64,000 nucleotides of DNA from Opisthocomus hoazin. Taxonomy: Eukaryota; Chordata; Aves; Opisthocomiformes; Opisthocomidae. A program made the translations under genes and the position numbers. The stretch spans positions 5,183,379 through 5,247,378 of the forward strand of contig NC_134439.1 of assembly GCF_030867145.1 (NCBI RefSeq). Reading direction: 5' to 3'. The notes beneath the pieces were generated by a model. The model worked only from the letters and a program-made list of their open reading frames with translations, was not told the origin of the DNA and did not search any database. Below, one piece after another: positions 1 to 14,250 of this stretch (position 1 is its first letter; each line of letters begins with the position of its first letter).

Positions 1-398
1 TCTTTAGACACTGCCTTTAAAAAATACCAAACCCTTTGTGGGTAGTTGTCGTGTTTTATTTCCCCCCCCCCTCGCAGAATCTCTTGCCAGTTTGCCTGTC
101 TTCAGGCGAGCCAGTAATTTGGCGAAGTTTGTGTGGAAGCCAGTTGGGTTTTGCCTTGCTCTCTAGGGTCGTTATTATGTGGGTGGTTTCTGTGGAGAGG
201 GCAGTTCGCGGCAGTCCTTGGAAATAAGGCTCTGGAAATTGGTTAAAAAAAAAGGAGGGGGGGGGGGGAACAAAAAAAAAAAAGACGGGGGGGGGAGATA
301 ATAAGGACGAAGCCAACCCAGAGCTCAGCGCTCTCACTGTATTTTTTTTTCCACCCCCCCCCTCCCGAAACTCCCAAATGAAGCTGACGCTGCGATGC

Positions 399-404
399 AA
401 TAAA
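399..404 (+). terminator. Possible polyadenylation signal of upstream HOXB7
   Basis: An AATAAA hexamer is followed within 30 bases by a GT-rich stretch (CGGTGTGTCTAATTGCTTG), the usual shape of a vertebrate cleavage site. It is the first good AATAAA in the window and would close a + strand gene lying before base 1. Gene order makes that gene HOXB7, but no HOXB7 sequence is visible, so this is positional inference. Confidence 0.3.
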
Positions 405-1669
405 CCTCGGTGTGTCTAATTGCTTGCTGCAGTGTGAGCGGGGTTTTACGGCTCTCCCGGCCGGAATACCGGCTTGGGCTTCTACCCGCGGTCTGTCGGT
501 GATTCCCCCCCCTGTCTGACACCCTGACGCTCGCCTTCGGTTTAGGAAAATATTTGTCCGGAGATGCCCGTCATTTGAAATGTGTGGGGTTTTTTTTGCA
601 AGATTTCGGGGGGGGGGGGGGCCTGTTGAAATATAGTACTAATTGCTACTGTTACGAGGTGATTTTTAAAATAAGATAATGTGTGTGTGTGAAGCGAGAT
701 GGAGTAAGAAGAGATTCATTACTTAAGCATAAACCGTTTTATGACGTGACGATTTATCTCATGAAGTGACTGTGCCTGAGTATTGCGCCGACATGAGTAA
801 ATGCTCACAAGCCGCGGAAATAATAAACAGAAAGTCATTTTTAAAAGCTATTTCTTCCCGAACCTGTTACATTTTTCATAAATCACGGGGGGAAAAAAAA
901 AAAAAAAAAAGAAATTAATGCCGGTTCAAGCCCCTGTTCTCCCTTTTCCCTACGTGTCTCCAAGCTCGGGTTTTATCTGCCGTTTGTAAGAAAAAAAATA
1001 TTTAAAAATCATATTAATTCAGCAACCTTACACCAAGAAGCTTTTATGCCGGTCTTCCACACCCTGCGTGGGCTGCCACTTGTGGAAACCCCGCAGCTCG
1101 CTGCGGACAGCTCTTTTAACCATTTCAACCCGGTGCGGTGTGGGGGTGACCGAGAAAGCTCCGCGCACCCCCGGTGTGCGTGTGGGGGGGGGGGGCTGCG
1201 CCCTGCTCCGGGCCGGGCTCCCCTGCCGGCTCCTCCATTGCTCGTTTATGGCAGAAAACGAACCAAAGCGGCGCGGACCGAGGGGAGCCCCCTCCGCCCG
1301 GTGTCCCCCGGTGCCGGGACCGCCGCGGGGCTCGCCCATTCCCCGCCGTTTGCTGCCATCTACCGTCGGCGGCCGGCGGCTCCCGGGGGGCTCCCGGAGC
1401 CGGTACCCGGCGGGGGGGCCCTGCCCGGTCTGCCCTCCCGGCTCCCCGGCCGGAACACCCCCCCCACCCCACCCCGCCCCTCCAAGCCCGGAGCTGGGGA
1501 CGGTGGACTTGCCTTTAGCTATATGTCGAGCCTTAAAGTGAGGGATCTATAGGGTGCACCCGGACGTATATGTCCCCTCATGTGAGCTGTGGGCACCCTT
1601 GCGCGCGTGCTGCTCTATACGTCCCCCCAAACCTACCCCTGACATGCGTGTACCTCTGTTCCGCGCCAC

Positions 1670-1785
1670 GTGGGCGCAAATCTATACATGGGAGCAAATC
1701 CATACGTGGGCGCAGATCTATACGTGCGCGCAAATCCGTACTTGGGCGCAAATCCATACGTGCGCGCAAATCCATACGCGCGCAC
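1670..1785. repeat. 18-bp minisatellite, about 6.4 copies
   Basis: Six units of 18 bp run head to tail (consensus GTGNGCGCAAATCCATAC) followed by a partial unit. Units differ at only a few positions. Because 18 is a multiple of three and the unit carries no stop in several frames, overlapping open frames appear on both strands, each encoding a hexapeptide repeat. No start context or homologous protein family supports coding. Confidence 0.85.
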
Positions 1786-4700
1786 CCATCCAACGGCTCC
1801 CACCCAGCTGTCTGGAGGGTGGCAGGCAGCTGGTGGGCTGCCGAGCGCCAACACGAGTGGAGATGCTGCGACACTCGGGGCGGGGGGGTGGGTTCAGGGG
1901 AGCTTGTGTGTTTCTGCCTTGCCGGGAGCGGTCACTGCGGCGGGGGCTGGAGAAGAGCCGTCGAGCCGTGTAGACGGGGCTCGGGCTGTTGCTGGGGAAG
2001 GAGCCGGGGGGTGAGGGCAGGGGACGAATCGCTTTTAAGTTACTGTAGGCTCGGAAGGGACAATGCGTGTCTGTGATTTTCAAAGGTTTCTGGCTCTCCC
2101 TCCCTCCCGCTCACTTTCTCTCTCTCGTTTTCTCCTTCTGCCACACAGTTTCCTGGCAACTGTTTGCGTCTAGACATTTTCTCGAAGAAAGTGAGATGCC
2201 CAGGACTATGTTAAGAAAAACAAAAACAAAAAAAAGGGGGGGGGGGGGGGGGGGGAAGTTTCTCTCTTTTGACCAGCAACAGCCGTGATTAACTTGTTCC
2301 ATGCTGTAATTCCCAAAACCCCCCAGCATTTGCCTGCTGCATTACATGATCCGTCTCGCCTCCTCCTCCCTTTCTCCTCCTTTCCCAATATGATTTGACC
2401 AGTAGTCTCCCCCCTTTCCCTTCCCAGGGCTGGCTTTCTCGGGAATGCTTGGTCTGGATGCATTTTGACTCCTCCAATGCCCCTCTCCCCTCCTGCCCTC
2501 CTCTCCTCCCCCCTCCCTTTTTTTTTTTGTTAATAATTAGCTGCACTCTGTAATGGAACAATGGCAGATTATTATTGCTTCTTTTCAAAGATCCCAGTAA
2601 CAAGGTTATTATGCACTGTACGGGAAGTCAGGTAAATTAAACTTAAATTGCTGGAAATTAAGTTTCAGGCGGTTCTGCGCGGGAGAGCGGGTATTTTTTT
2701 ACACCTTCAGGGATCGTTGTTTTAAATACAACCCTGGAGCTCAGCCCTGCTTTGCCGGGTTTTTTTTCGGATGCGATTTGGGGTGTGCAGGAGCATTACA
2801 GGGGAGGCTGCTCAGCTGCTAGTGGCTTTCTGTGTCTGACTCGAGGAACAAGGGGTTTTTTCAAGTGTTTTCGTGGTGTTGGCTTGACTTTATGGCTGCA
2901 ATAAGTCCCTCGGTGGGGAAACCCCGCTGTGTTCTCACTTCAGAAGGGTCGGGAATTCCAGCTCCACATGAAAAAAGAGAGTTTCATTTTTTATGGAACC
3001 AACTGCACTGAACTTTCTACCAACTTCTTCGCGGTTCAGCTTTCACACAAGCAATGCTCTGTTCTGTTTGCGTTTCGAAATATTTGGGTGTTGTTTTAAT
3101 CCCCTCATCTATCTGCCTTGCCTCTGCTCGGTGGGCTCGGGGTTTGCTGGCCAGAAAAGCAAAGCGACAAAAAGTGGGACCTTCCTGGGCAGAGAGCTGG
3201 GGTAGTACAAGCTGTAAATCCTTCTCTTTAGCTGGATTTATACCCTGCCAGTAGAGTGATGCCTGTCAGGAGCGGAAAGCCGGCTCCCAGCCCAGGGAAA
3301 TGTGTTAAACTGCCTTCTGGTCTCTCTCGCAGCTTCCCCGCTTTATCGCTCCTTCCCAACAAACCCTGATTTTTGAAGAGACGAGGCCAAAGGCTGAATA
3401 AAGCTGCGCCCACCGGTGCCCTAAAGCCGGGTTTCACTCCAGGGTGCTGCAGAAGCTGGCTTCTGCGACCGTTACTGCTCTGGGTCTGCGTCTCCCCTGG
3501 CTGGGCTGACGCTGGAGGCGTCCAAAGAAAATATATTCGCAATATCGGTCTCAGATTTACCTTCGGACTTCAGGGGGGAAGGCGGGGAGAGCGTCTGACA
3601 CACAGCTACGCTAATAAGCCAACATTTAATTTTTTTAATTTGATTTTTTTTTTTTTGTTAAGCTATTGGACTGAGAGTAGAAACCAGCGCTGGGCTAAAC
3701 ATCCAGTTCTCTGAGATTTAGTGCGGTTTCAGACCTCTGCTCCTATTTACATGTGTTATAGGTGGCAAATCAATTAGACCGCGGGCCTGACCCTCCGAAG
3801 ATGAAAACTATGACAGACATGGATTTTTTTTTTTAAGGTTGGGGAACCAAATTCTCTACCTTTCTTTTTCTCCCCAAATAACCACCTAGAGGGTCATCCT
3901 TCTTCTCAGAGGCGAGACGTACGATTTTTATCTATCGCGCGTCTAAGGTGTCAGCAATAAGCAATTAGCAAGCGGTCAGCTTCAATTAGTGCGTTTTTAT
4001 TTTCTTTTAAACGTCAGCTGTCAAATTACGTTAAAATCCTGGTTTGGCCACAAAGGTCCTGTAATGAGCAGCATTTTAATACGGTAAAATTTAGGGTGGG
4101 GGAGATTTTTTCCCAAACTATTTCGAGGGATTTATTTGCCGAGCAATCACAAGAAGTGAGAAACAATATCAGAGCAAACATTTCCAGCAGATGTACTCAC
4201 GCATCGAGTTATCAGGACATCCCTTTCTTAGCCCGAAATTCGCATGCGGAGCTGATCATGCCAGATAACTGCTGGTTTTGCAGAGCTACGAATATTGCGC
4301 AACTCTTATCAGCTGTGCGAGCTGCTCGGCTCCTGCAAGCAGTTAACTTCAGGCTCTCCTCCCAGCCTTGGGTTTTGTGGTTGTTTTTTTCTTCTCTAGC
4401 CATCGTTCCCTTTCAATCTCACTTTTTTTTTTTCCTTGCATACCAATAAAGCAGATCTACGTAAGTTTGGGTCCATTCCACACACAAAGGGAAACTCTGC
4501 AAGAACAAATATAAGAGATATCAGTCAGAGAGGGAGTGGAGGATGGAAAACTACTTCCTTTGCATGTTATTTCCTTGAATTATAAGGATTACGTTTCAGT
4601 CGAAATGTTCATTGCAGCCGTGGCATGAAACAATCTTGGCTCTGCGGCTGTAAACACGATGTTTAAAATAAATTAGCTCGTAATAAGATACTGGTTTCGT

Positions 4701-6229
4701 AGATACTTGAAGCTCCGTCAGAGAGAGCCGCGCTGGCAGCCCTACAGAAACCATGTAATGTATGTAATTCTAGATTTGTGGCACACGCATTCACAGATTC
4801 AAATACAGGGGAGTGTGTGTTGTAAGGCAAGTCATTTCACTGCGCGTAGGACCCGACAGACAGATGGCTACAAATTCGGACAGGAAACCAATTCCTTGAT
4901 AAAACGCAAGTGATCGGGAGACAGTCCTGGCTTTAATTTAAGGCTTGGGTTTGGTTGGTTTTTTTTCTTTTTCATTGCGAGATGGCTCCGATTTTCCCGT
5001 TTAAGAAAAGGGAGCGCGGCGGTCAGAGCTGCAGCCCTACCTTGAGCAGAGTGGGGTCTGCCGGGGGGGATGCTCCAGTAGGGCAGAGCCATCTCTGCCG
5101 AGGAAACCCGGCAAACCGAGAGAGGCAAAACTCAGCGCAAAGCGCGGCTTGTAGGGGGACGGGAATTGCTTGAGGCTTGCGGAATTAGCTCTTCCAGCCT
5201 CTTAACTTTGCAAAATGGGTATTTGCAGTGGGGACGGGCTCAAAGGGTAGGGGGGTGCAAAACCGTGGGGTCTCTGCGCACCTCCAAGACAGCAGCCCCA
5301 TCACCCCGCCGGCTTCCTCTCGTAAAAAAAAAAAAACAAAAAACAACAAAAAAACCCAACTCGATCGGTAACAATCAATAAACTCCGCTTTTGACCGTAA
5401 CCCAAGGCTTTCTTTTAGCCATAAAAGGTCGGGCATAGATTCGGTATTAACAAAAAAACGCAAGAGGGCACAATGCGGTACCGGACTCGGGAGGAGATCG
5501 GGATTTAGCAAGGGATAAAGGGAATACTTCGATTTTCCATTCATCTCCCGAATATGGAGCTTTTGGAGAAAGAAAAAAGAAAGGAGGTGTGATATAGCAA
5601 AAGCGAAGGGTTGGTTCAAGCGAGCGCAGCTTTTCTGAACGGGGAATGCTAATCTATGGTAATTAGACAAACGTGGACCGAAATAAGTTGTCAAACCCGA
5701 TTTCTTCTCCCGTAGCAAATCAAAGTGAATCAACCCGGCGGGATCTCCTCCTTACAAAGTTCTCACACACACCAAAAAAAAAGTTTTTCCCCCTTTTTTT
5801 TTTTGTTTCCTTTAACTGTGCGAAGTACCCAGCCATTTCAGGGCGGCTTGCAAACACTAGGGGTTAAAGTTGTCCGAATGCGAATAATTAACTTTTCCTC
5901 CCCCCCACTTACAGCGGGTATTGTATACGTTGATGTGTGTAAATACATAGAGGCGTGCGCACCGCCGTCCGTGCGAACGGGCTCTCGCCCACCCCCGCGC
6001 TGAGCTCCGGAGGGGGGGGGGGGGGAGACGGGAGGGGGACACGACACGTTTATTTATTTATGAAGCTCCGAGCGCGCCGGGAATGTTTCTTTCGGCAGAT
6101 ATTATATATTTGGTTAAGGGGGTGCGCTTCTGTTGTTTAAAAGGGAGGGAAAAGGGGGTGGATGGTTTGTTCTTGGGGTCCCTGGTGCAATCTCGGCTCC
6201 TCATGGGTGCTATTTTGCAACCTCAGGCG

Positions 6230-6413
6230 CCTGCTATTGGTCAGCCCATGATCAGATGGTTGTATTTCCTTGTGTCCCTCGCTGGCACCACGCCATCTCC
6301 CTTCAGCTAAAACCCAATCTCCGATATACTACTAATAGCTAAACCACTTGGACTATAAAACACAACAAATCATAAAGCCGGGGAAAAAAATAAAGGACGG
6401 CAGGCTCCTTCCA
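6230..6413 (+). promoter_or_regulatory. HOXB6: HOXB6 proximal promoter and 5' leader
   Basis: An inverted CCAAT box (ATTGG, 6236-6240) and a TATAAAA at 6354-6360 lie ahead of the start codon. The sequence from about 6305 to the ATG is low in repeats and resembles the conserved leader of amniote HOXB6 as I recall it. The TATAAAA is only about 55 bases from the ATG, so it may lie within the leader and not act as a core promoter element. The transcription start is not defined by sequence. Confidence 0.5.
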
Positions 6414-6819
6414 ATGAGTTCTTATTTTGTCAACTCGACCTTCCCGGTGAGTCTGGCGGCGGGGCAGGAGCCCTTCCTGGACAGATCCCCGCTTTATCCC
6501 TCGGGCTATGCGGACCCTCTGAGGCACTACCCCACCACCTACGGAGCCACGGGCGTCCAGGAGAAGGGCTACACCTCCTCTCCTTACTACAGCAAAGCAA
6601 CGGAGCCTACGGCCGCAGCTCCGCCTGTGACTATGGGGCCGGCGGGTTTTTCAGGGAGAAGGACCCTGCGTGCGGGCCCCCCCAACCTGGACGAGGTGCC
6701 CTTCGCCCCGAGCCGCGCAAGTCGGACTGCGCGCAGACCAAACTGTGTTCGGAGAGAGCGAGGAGCAAAAGTGTTCCGCCCCGGTTTACCCCTGATGCAG
6801 CGGATGAACTCTTGCAATA
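6414..6819 (+). CDS. HOXB6: HOXB6 coding exon 1 (N-terminal region; frame disturbed)
   Basis: HOXB6 is a nuclear homeobox transcription factor of the Antp class that patterns trunk axial tissue. This exon starts with [19 protein letters not shown], the signature HOX6 N-terminus, and ends with MQRMNSCN at a good donor (ATA|GTGAGT, phase 1). An in-frame ATG 66 bases upstream is rejected because the family begins at MSSYFVN. The same frame is open throughout, but conserved middle segments lie in other frames: NGAYGRSSACDYGAGGFFREKDPAC about 6599-6676, NLDEVPFAP about 6684-6710, the EPRKSDCAQ region about 6711-6754, then EEQKCSAPVYPW up to 6794. Indels are inferred near 6597, in the seven-C run 6677-6683, at 6710, at 6755-6759 and at 6794. 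They sum to a multiple of three. Read literally, the protein has GLPLMQRM in place of VYPWMQRM. Consensus error is likely, but a real variant is not excluded. Confidence 0.9.
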
Positions 6820-8379
<1,560 letters not shown>

Positions 8380-9205
8380 AAAGTATTATTTAAAACGCGC
8401 ACACACACACAAAAAAGAAAAAAAATAGAAAGGGAGTGAGTGAGTGTGTGAGAGAGCCGAGAGGATGAGGGGGGTGTAGGCTGGCTGCGAGGACAGGGAG
8501 AACCTGCACATTGGTGGGACAAGCCTTCTGCGGCAGCGGCAACACAGCTCGAAAGTTTGGGCCACCAATGCACGGACTGGCGTTCCCACTGATCTGTCGT
8601 GTCCAGAAAAAGAAAAAAAAAAAAAATCAGGCTTCTAGTTGCATTTTTTAATTTTTGTTTTCCTTCCTAGACCTCCCTCCCCTCCTATTCCACCCCCCCG
8701 AAATGAAATAATAATAATAATAATAATAAAAAAGTAAATAGATAGAGAGAGAAGGGGGAAAAGAAAGAAAGGGAAAGAGAAAAGACAAAAAAAAAAAAAG
8801 ACTCCTACCCTTGTTTCTACCCTTGGTGTCACTGTTAGTAATCTGCTAACTCTTGTATTTAATGGAAGTGCTGCAATATATGTCATTTGGGGTGTTTATT
8901 GTCTTAATTTTGTAAAAATGTTTCATGCACGTTGACATAGGGTTGGGTTTTTTTTTCATTTTTCTTTTTTTTTTTTTTTCCCTCCTTTGGTAAATTAATC
9001 AAGCCCTGAGGTCTTTGTAATTAGTTTTTTGGATTTATTTTTTAAGAGGAAAACCTACTGAAAGAACGAGTACTACCTAAATGGATGCAAAAGCAACAAC
9101 AAGAAGAAGTTCTATTTTATTAATTTTTGTAAGTGTTGTGTTTGAAATTTGTCTTAGGTATGCACATGGAATTCTCTAATAAAAACAAAGTCTTCGATCT
9201 CATGC
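8380..9205 (+). other. HOXB6: HOXB6 3' untranslated region
   Basis: About 0.8 kb between the stop codon and the first AATAAA in good context. It contains a CA run just after the stop, an (AAT)n tract at 8707-8735, and AT-rich sequence. The end is set by the polyadenylation signal at 9178. Confidence 0.65.
9178..9183 (+). terminator. HOXB6: HOXB6 polyadenylation signal
   Basis: AATAAA in AT-rich 3' UTR sequence, about 0.8 kb after the HOXB6 stop, followed by unique sequence and a C run. Confidence 0.6.
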
Positions 9206-10312
9206 ACCCCCCCCCCGTCATTATTATTGTGATTATCTTTCCCTTTTCCAGGGGTACTTGCCATTTTTAAGGAGCAGAGGGTGGCAAAGGGAGCCCTGCT
9301 GCTCTCTGTCCGACACTCGCTTCTCATCTGCGAGGACAAGCAACTCCAAGCACACGGAAGTTGCACTGGAGAGATAAATCTGGTTTTCCCTCTTTTTGTC
9401 TAATCTGAAATGGAAGACCTTTCACCAATAGTATTTCCTCGCTGACATTCTCCTTTAGTATCGCTCTTTTTTATTGTTACAGTACAAAGAGTTATGACGA
9501 AACGCTCTCCATATACATAATAAATCAAGGAAACGGGCAAAAATATGCTCTCGTTTATCTACCAAAGATACCTAACATTTGCCCAGCATCTTTCAAACAT
9601 CTGGTCCCTCACTTCACATCCCCAAATCAAAGTGAAGCGTAGTGCAAAGAAGTCCAGATTTCAAGGGAATTTGCCCCGCGAAACGAGCAGCTTCTTAGCT
9701 CGGGGAATACAGCCTCCATTTCGGGGGGGGGGGGGGGGGGGGGCAAAAAGGTGGAAAAGATCTAAACTAAGTCTAATGAGCTCTTTTAAAAGAAGATATT
9801 ATTATTTTCGCTTGAAGGCGTTTTCGAAGGCTCCGTTTCAGGGGCTCGCTTCGCTCGGGGTGGGGAACCTTTCTGCTCTGTACCAAGAGGAATCTCGTGC
9901 ATGCAAACAGCAAACTTTTCCTGGGTTTGGGAATTAAACGAAAGGAAGCGCTTTTTTTCTGCTGAGGATTTAGGACTGGAAACGAGCCGCCAGCCCAGCC
10001 TGTTTCGGCTACCGTTTTCTGCAGCTTCGCGGGGGGAAAACGCGAGGAAACAGGATCTCCTGCCTCCCGTCCCTTCCCCCCCCACCTCCCAGAAATACCT
10101 ACGTGTGAATGCTTCCCCCCACGCCACAAGCTGGTTTAACGCCAGTCACTTTTAAAATCAATTCATGCAGAAGCTTCGCAGCTGTAGGACATTTACTATT
10201 ATTGCCACGCTTTTCATTGCCCGTAATTATTATAATTATATGTCACTTTCAATATGGCGCATAATTTCCAATGAGTTGCAGACAAGCATATGAAATTCCG
10301 AAACTGCCTTGG

Positions 10313-10414
10313 AAGAAAAAAAAAAAGAGACAGAGAGAAAAGAGAAGAAGAAGAAGAAGAAGAGGAAGCAGAAGAGGAAGAAGAAGAAGAAGAAGAAAAG
10401 GAAGAAAAAGAAAG
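10313..10414. repeat. Polypurine (GAA/GAAG) tract
   Basis: About 100 bases of almost pure A and G on the + strand, dominated by GAA and GAAG units. Open frames here (Lys/Glu on +, Phe/Leu on -) are produced by the repeat. Confidence 0.85.
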
Positions 10415-10919
10415 TAACGCTTAACAAAGCACAGCTCTTTCACGACGTTTTTTACCGGTCTCGGAGTGCTTTTGCTCCCCGATATTCCCTGCAGGTTAGC
10501 AAAAGGCAAGGAAAAACAGCGCAGCACAAGGCTACATGCGGAGAGTACGCGAAAAGCTCAGAAGCAAGAACATCCCAAAAGCAGCCTTGCCAAACAGTTT
10601 CTCCGCCTGGACGTCCCCCTCTTTTTCTTATACCCCCCCCTCCTTCCCCCCCCCCCTCCAGAATGAAGGTGCGACCTCATCGCCGGCTCCACGCTCAGCG
10701 CTCAAGAAACCTCGACTTTTCTGACAATAACCACGCGAAACAAACCCGAGGAGCCACGCTCCCCTCACCTCGCAGCAGCTTCGCTTTGCCCCCCCCAACA
10801 CCCCCCCAAAGTCAGATATCAACAGAGAAGACCGCCCGGCCTCTCAGGGACCCGGCACCTCATCCCTCCCTGGCTCTCAGACTGCCCCGGCGGCGATAAC
10901 AAGGAAGAAATAACGAGTT

Positions 10920-10993
10920 TAATAATAGTAATAATAGTAGTAATAGTAGTAATAATATTAATAATGATGATGATGATGATGATGATGATAATG
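10920..10993. repeat. Compound trinucleotide tract (AAT/AGT then GAT)
   Basis: AATAATAGT-type units pass directly into nine or so GAT units. It lies 0.3 kb upstream of the GC-rich HOXB5 promoter region. Confidence 0.9.
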
Positions 10994-11284
10994 AAGGAGC
11001 TGGGGGCGCAGACCCACGCGGGCAGAGCGGATACGCGAGCTGCTGGATCCCCCCCCATCTCAACGCTGTTTTTTAAGAAGGAAAAGGGGAATAAAAGAAG
11101 GGGGTGGGGGGTGCGGCGGGCAGTTCAGGGGTGCGGTGCAGCCCCCCCCAAGGGCTCGGTGCGCTGCCCCCGCGCGGCCGGCAGGTGGCGCGCTCCGCCC
11201 AGGCGGGGGGGCGAGCGCGGCGCCGGCGTGCGCAGGGGGGGGTTCGGGGCGCCGCGCGCCGGCTCGGGCCTACCCGGCTCCGCG

Positions 11285-11527
11285 CTCGTCATTATTTGTA
11301 ACCATAGAGCATGAATTACCTCTTGAGGTCATCAGTGAGAATTTACGACTGGTCAACAAAAGCACGTGATTCCCAAACGCGCCCCCCACCCTCCCCCCAT
11401 ATTTGGCCGCGTACATAGCAAAAACGAAGTACAGTGCGTTGCTATAATTCATTAATACATCATAAATCGTCAAGCACAGGGTTATAACGACCACGAGCCA
11501 CAAATCAAGCCCTCCAAAATAACCCAA
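11285..11527 (+). promoter_or_regulatory. HOXB5: HOXB5 promoter and 5' leader
   Basis: Unique, repeat-free sequence leading to the HOXB5 start. It contains an E-box CACGTG at 11363-11368. The stretch from about 11430 to the ATG (ending in CCCTCCAAAATAACCCAA) matches the strongly conserved HOX5 leader as I recall it. The transcription start is not defined. The boundary with the GC-rich region upstream is approximate. Confidence 0.55.
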
Positions 11528-12077
11528 ATGAGCTCTTACTTTGTAAACTCGTTCTCAGGGCGCTACCCAAATGGCCCCGACTATCAGTTACTAAATTATG
11601 GGACCAGCAGTTCCATGAACGGTTCTTACAGAGATTCAAGCACCATGCATTCCAGCTCTTATGGCTACAACTACAATGGGATGGACCTTAGCATCAACCG
11701 CTCAGCCTCCTCTAGTCACTTTGGGGCTGTCGGGGAGAGCTCCCGCGGTTTCCCTTCTCCAGCTCAGGAGAGCAGGTTTAGACAGGCGTCTAGCTGCTCC
11801 TTATCTTCTCCCGACTCCCTTCCCTGCTCCAACAGCGAGAGCCATGGAGGCAAACCCGCCCCGTCCCCCTCCGACCAAGCTACTTCTGCCAGCACCACCA
11901 ACACAAATTTCACAGAACTAGACGAGACCAGCGCGTCCTCGGGAGCCGACGAGGGCACTCCAGTAAGCAGCAGCATCCCCCGAGCGCAGGCAGAGCCCAT
12001 CGCGACCTCCACCGCAGCACCAGAAGGGCAGGCACCTCAGATATTCCCTTGGATGAGGAAACTTCACATTAGCCATG
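11528..12077 (+). CDS. HOXB5: HOXB5 coding exon 1
   Basis: HOXB5 is a nuclear homeobox transcription factor acting in brachial/cervical axial, neural crest and endothelial patterning. The exon opens with [20 protein letters not shown] and continues with [15 protein letters not shown] and [20 protein letters not shown], all diagnostic of HOX5. A long Ser/Thr/Pro-rich linker follows. The PBX-contact hexapeptide IFPWM is at 12041-12055 (residues 172-176). The exon ends at CATG|GTACAG, splitting the Asp codon of HISHD (phase 1). The start is unambiguous from family conservation. No frame disturbance is seen. The open frame past the donor (a Phe-rich run) is intronic. Confidence 0.98.
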
Positions 12078-13316
<1,239 letters not shown>

Positions 13317-14250
13317 ATTCTAGAGGAGGAATACCGAGGGAAGAAGAGGAGACGAGAAAGAAATACGTAAATAAATAAATAAAGCGCCGCAGATCTTAGT
13401 TTCCCAGTACTGTACAGTGAGGCACCTTCTTTTCGGCATGTTGTTGATATTCTAAAACAACGCGTATGGTACCGTTATCCCAGGACTGAGTTCATGTCGT
13501 GTTCTGTTTTTGGTTTTGTTTTTTTTTTTTTTAAAAAAAATTTAATTAAATTTTATTTCCAGATGCTCCTCATGCTCTTGTTGTTCTTCTAAATGTATGT
13601 GTCCGTGCTCTCTTGATGCTTTCTGGAAAGCTAGCATGTTTCATGTGAGCCCTTTAAATGTTATAACTTATTTATAAATTGAGAACAGATACGGTTGTTT
13701 GTTTATTTGTTGGGGTTTCCCCCCCCCCCCCCCTTTCCTGAGTTTACTGCTTTTGGGTGAGTTCTTCTCTGCCTAAGCTAAAATCGGGGGTTCCTGCACG
13801 ACAGTCGCAGAAAAAAAAAAAATTCTAAAAAAACAAACAAAAATGTAAAAAAAAAAGAAAAAAGTGAAAAAAGAAAAAAAAAACAAACAAGCTCTTGTAT
13901 CTTTCTGTCTTAAAATTGTCCAGTCTGTGTTTTAGTCCAAACTTCAGGCCAGGATTTCTAGACCCAGGCTAATTCCGAGACGTACTCTTAGACGTGGGTA
14001 AACTTCACTCTTAAAAAAAAAATATGTATAAAATCGGACGAACAATAGAGTGCTCTAATGTTTGTAAATACTAGAAATATTTCTGATGTGACTAATAGAC
14101 GGTTTGTAGTGGGCAGAGTGAATGCAATGTTATGTGTAAAAATGGCATCTGTCATGTCTAGCTGCCTGTTAGTACTTTGCCAATAAGCTTTTTGTATTTG
14201 TTTGTAGCTTTACTCGAAGTCAAATAAACGTTTCTCTTACCCACAAAGGC
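13317..14250 (+). other. HOXB5: HOXB5 3' untranslated region
   Basis: About 0.93 kb of AT-rich sequence with long A and T runs, from the TAA to just past the AATAAA at 14223. Length and position suit a HOXB5 3' UTR. Confidence 0.75.
14223..14228 (+). terminator. HOXB5: HOXB5 polyadenylation signal
   Basis: AATAAA preceded by a T/G-rich stretch, with base composition changing to GC-rich unique sequence about 20 bases downstream. Confidence 0.7.

Larger units (their letters stand above)
1..6180. other. HOXB7-HOXB6 intergenic region
   Basis: No coding exon is recognisable here. There is no Antp-class homeodomain and no YPWM exon in any frame, so HOXB7 coding sequence must lie before the window. 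The stretch holds homopolymers (for example 20 G at 2236-2255), an 18-bp minisatellite at 1670-1785, and long unique AT-rich blocks that look like conserved noncoding sequence (about 700-900, 3720-4340 and 4440-4800). A reverse-strand PBX-HOX-type 10-mer TCATAAATCA sits at 876-885. The frames open in 1046-2080 are GC-rich or repeat-driven and not believable as genes. Confidence 0.7.
9206..11284. other. HOXB6-HOXB5 intergenic region
   Basis: No gene is seen. Features are a 21-G run (9723-9743), a purine (GAA)n-like tract (10313-10414), C runs (10626-10660) and an AAT/GAT trinucleotide tract (10920-10993). From about 11110 to 11280 it becomes very GC- and CpG-rich, forming the upstream edge of the HOXB5 CpG island. 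Confidence 0.7.

Noticed and set aside
1-1000. HOXB7 coding exon at the window start
   Set aside because: No homeodomain or acidic HOXB7 tail is found in any frame; at most 3' UTR could be present.
1670-1785. CRISPR-like array
   Set aside because: Units are contiguous 18-bp repeats with no spacers, in a vertebrate locus; it is a minisatellite.
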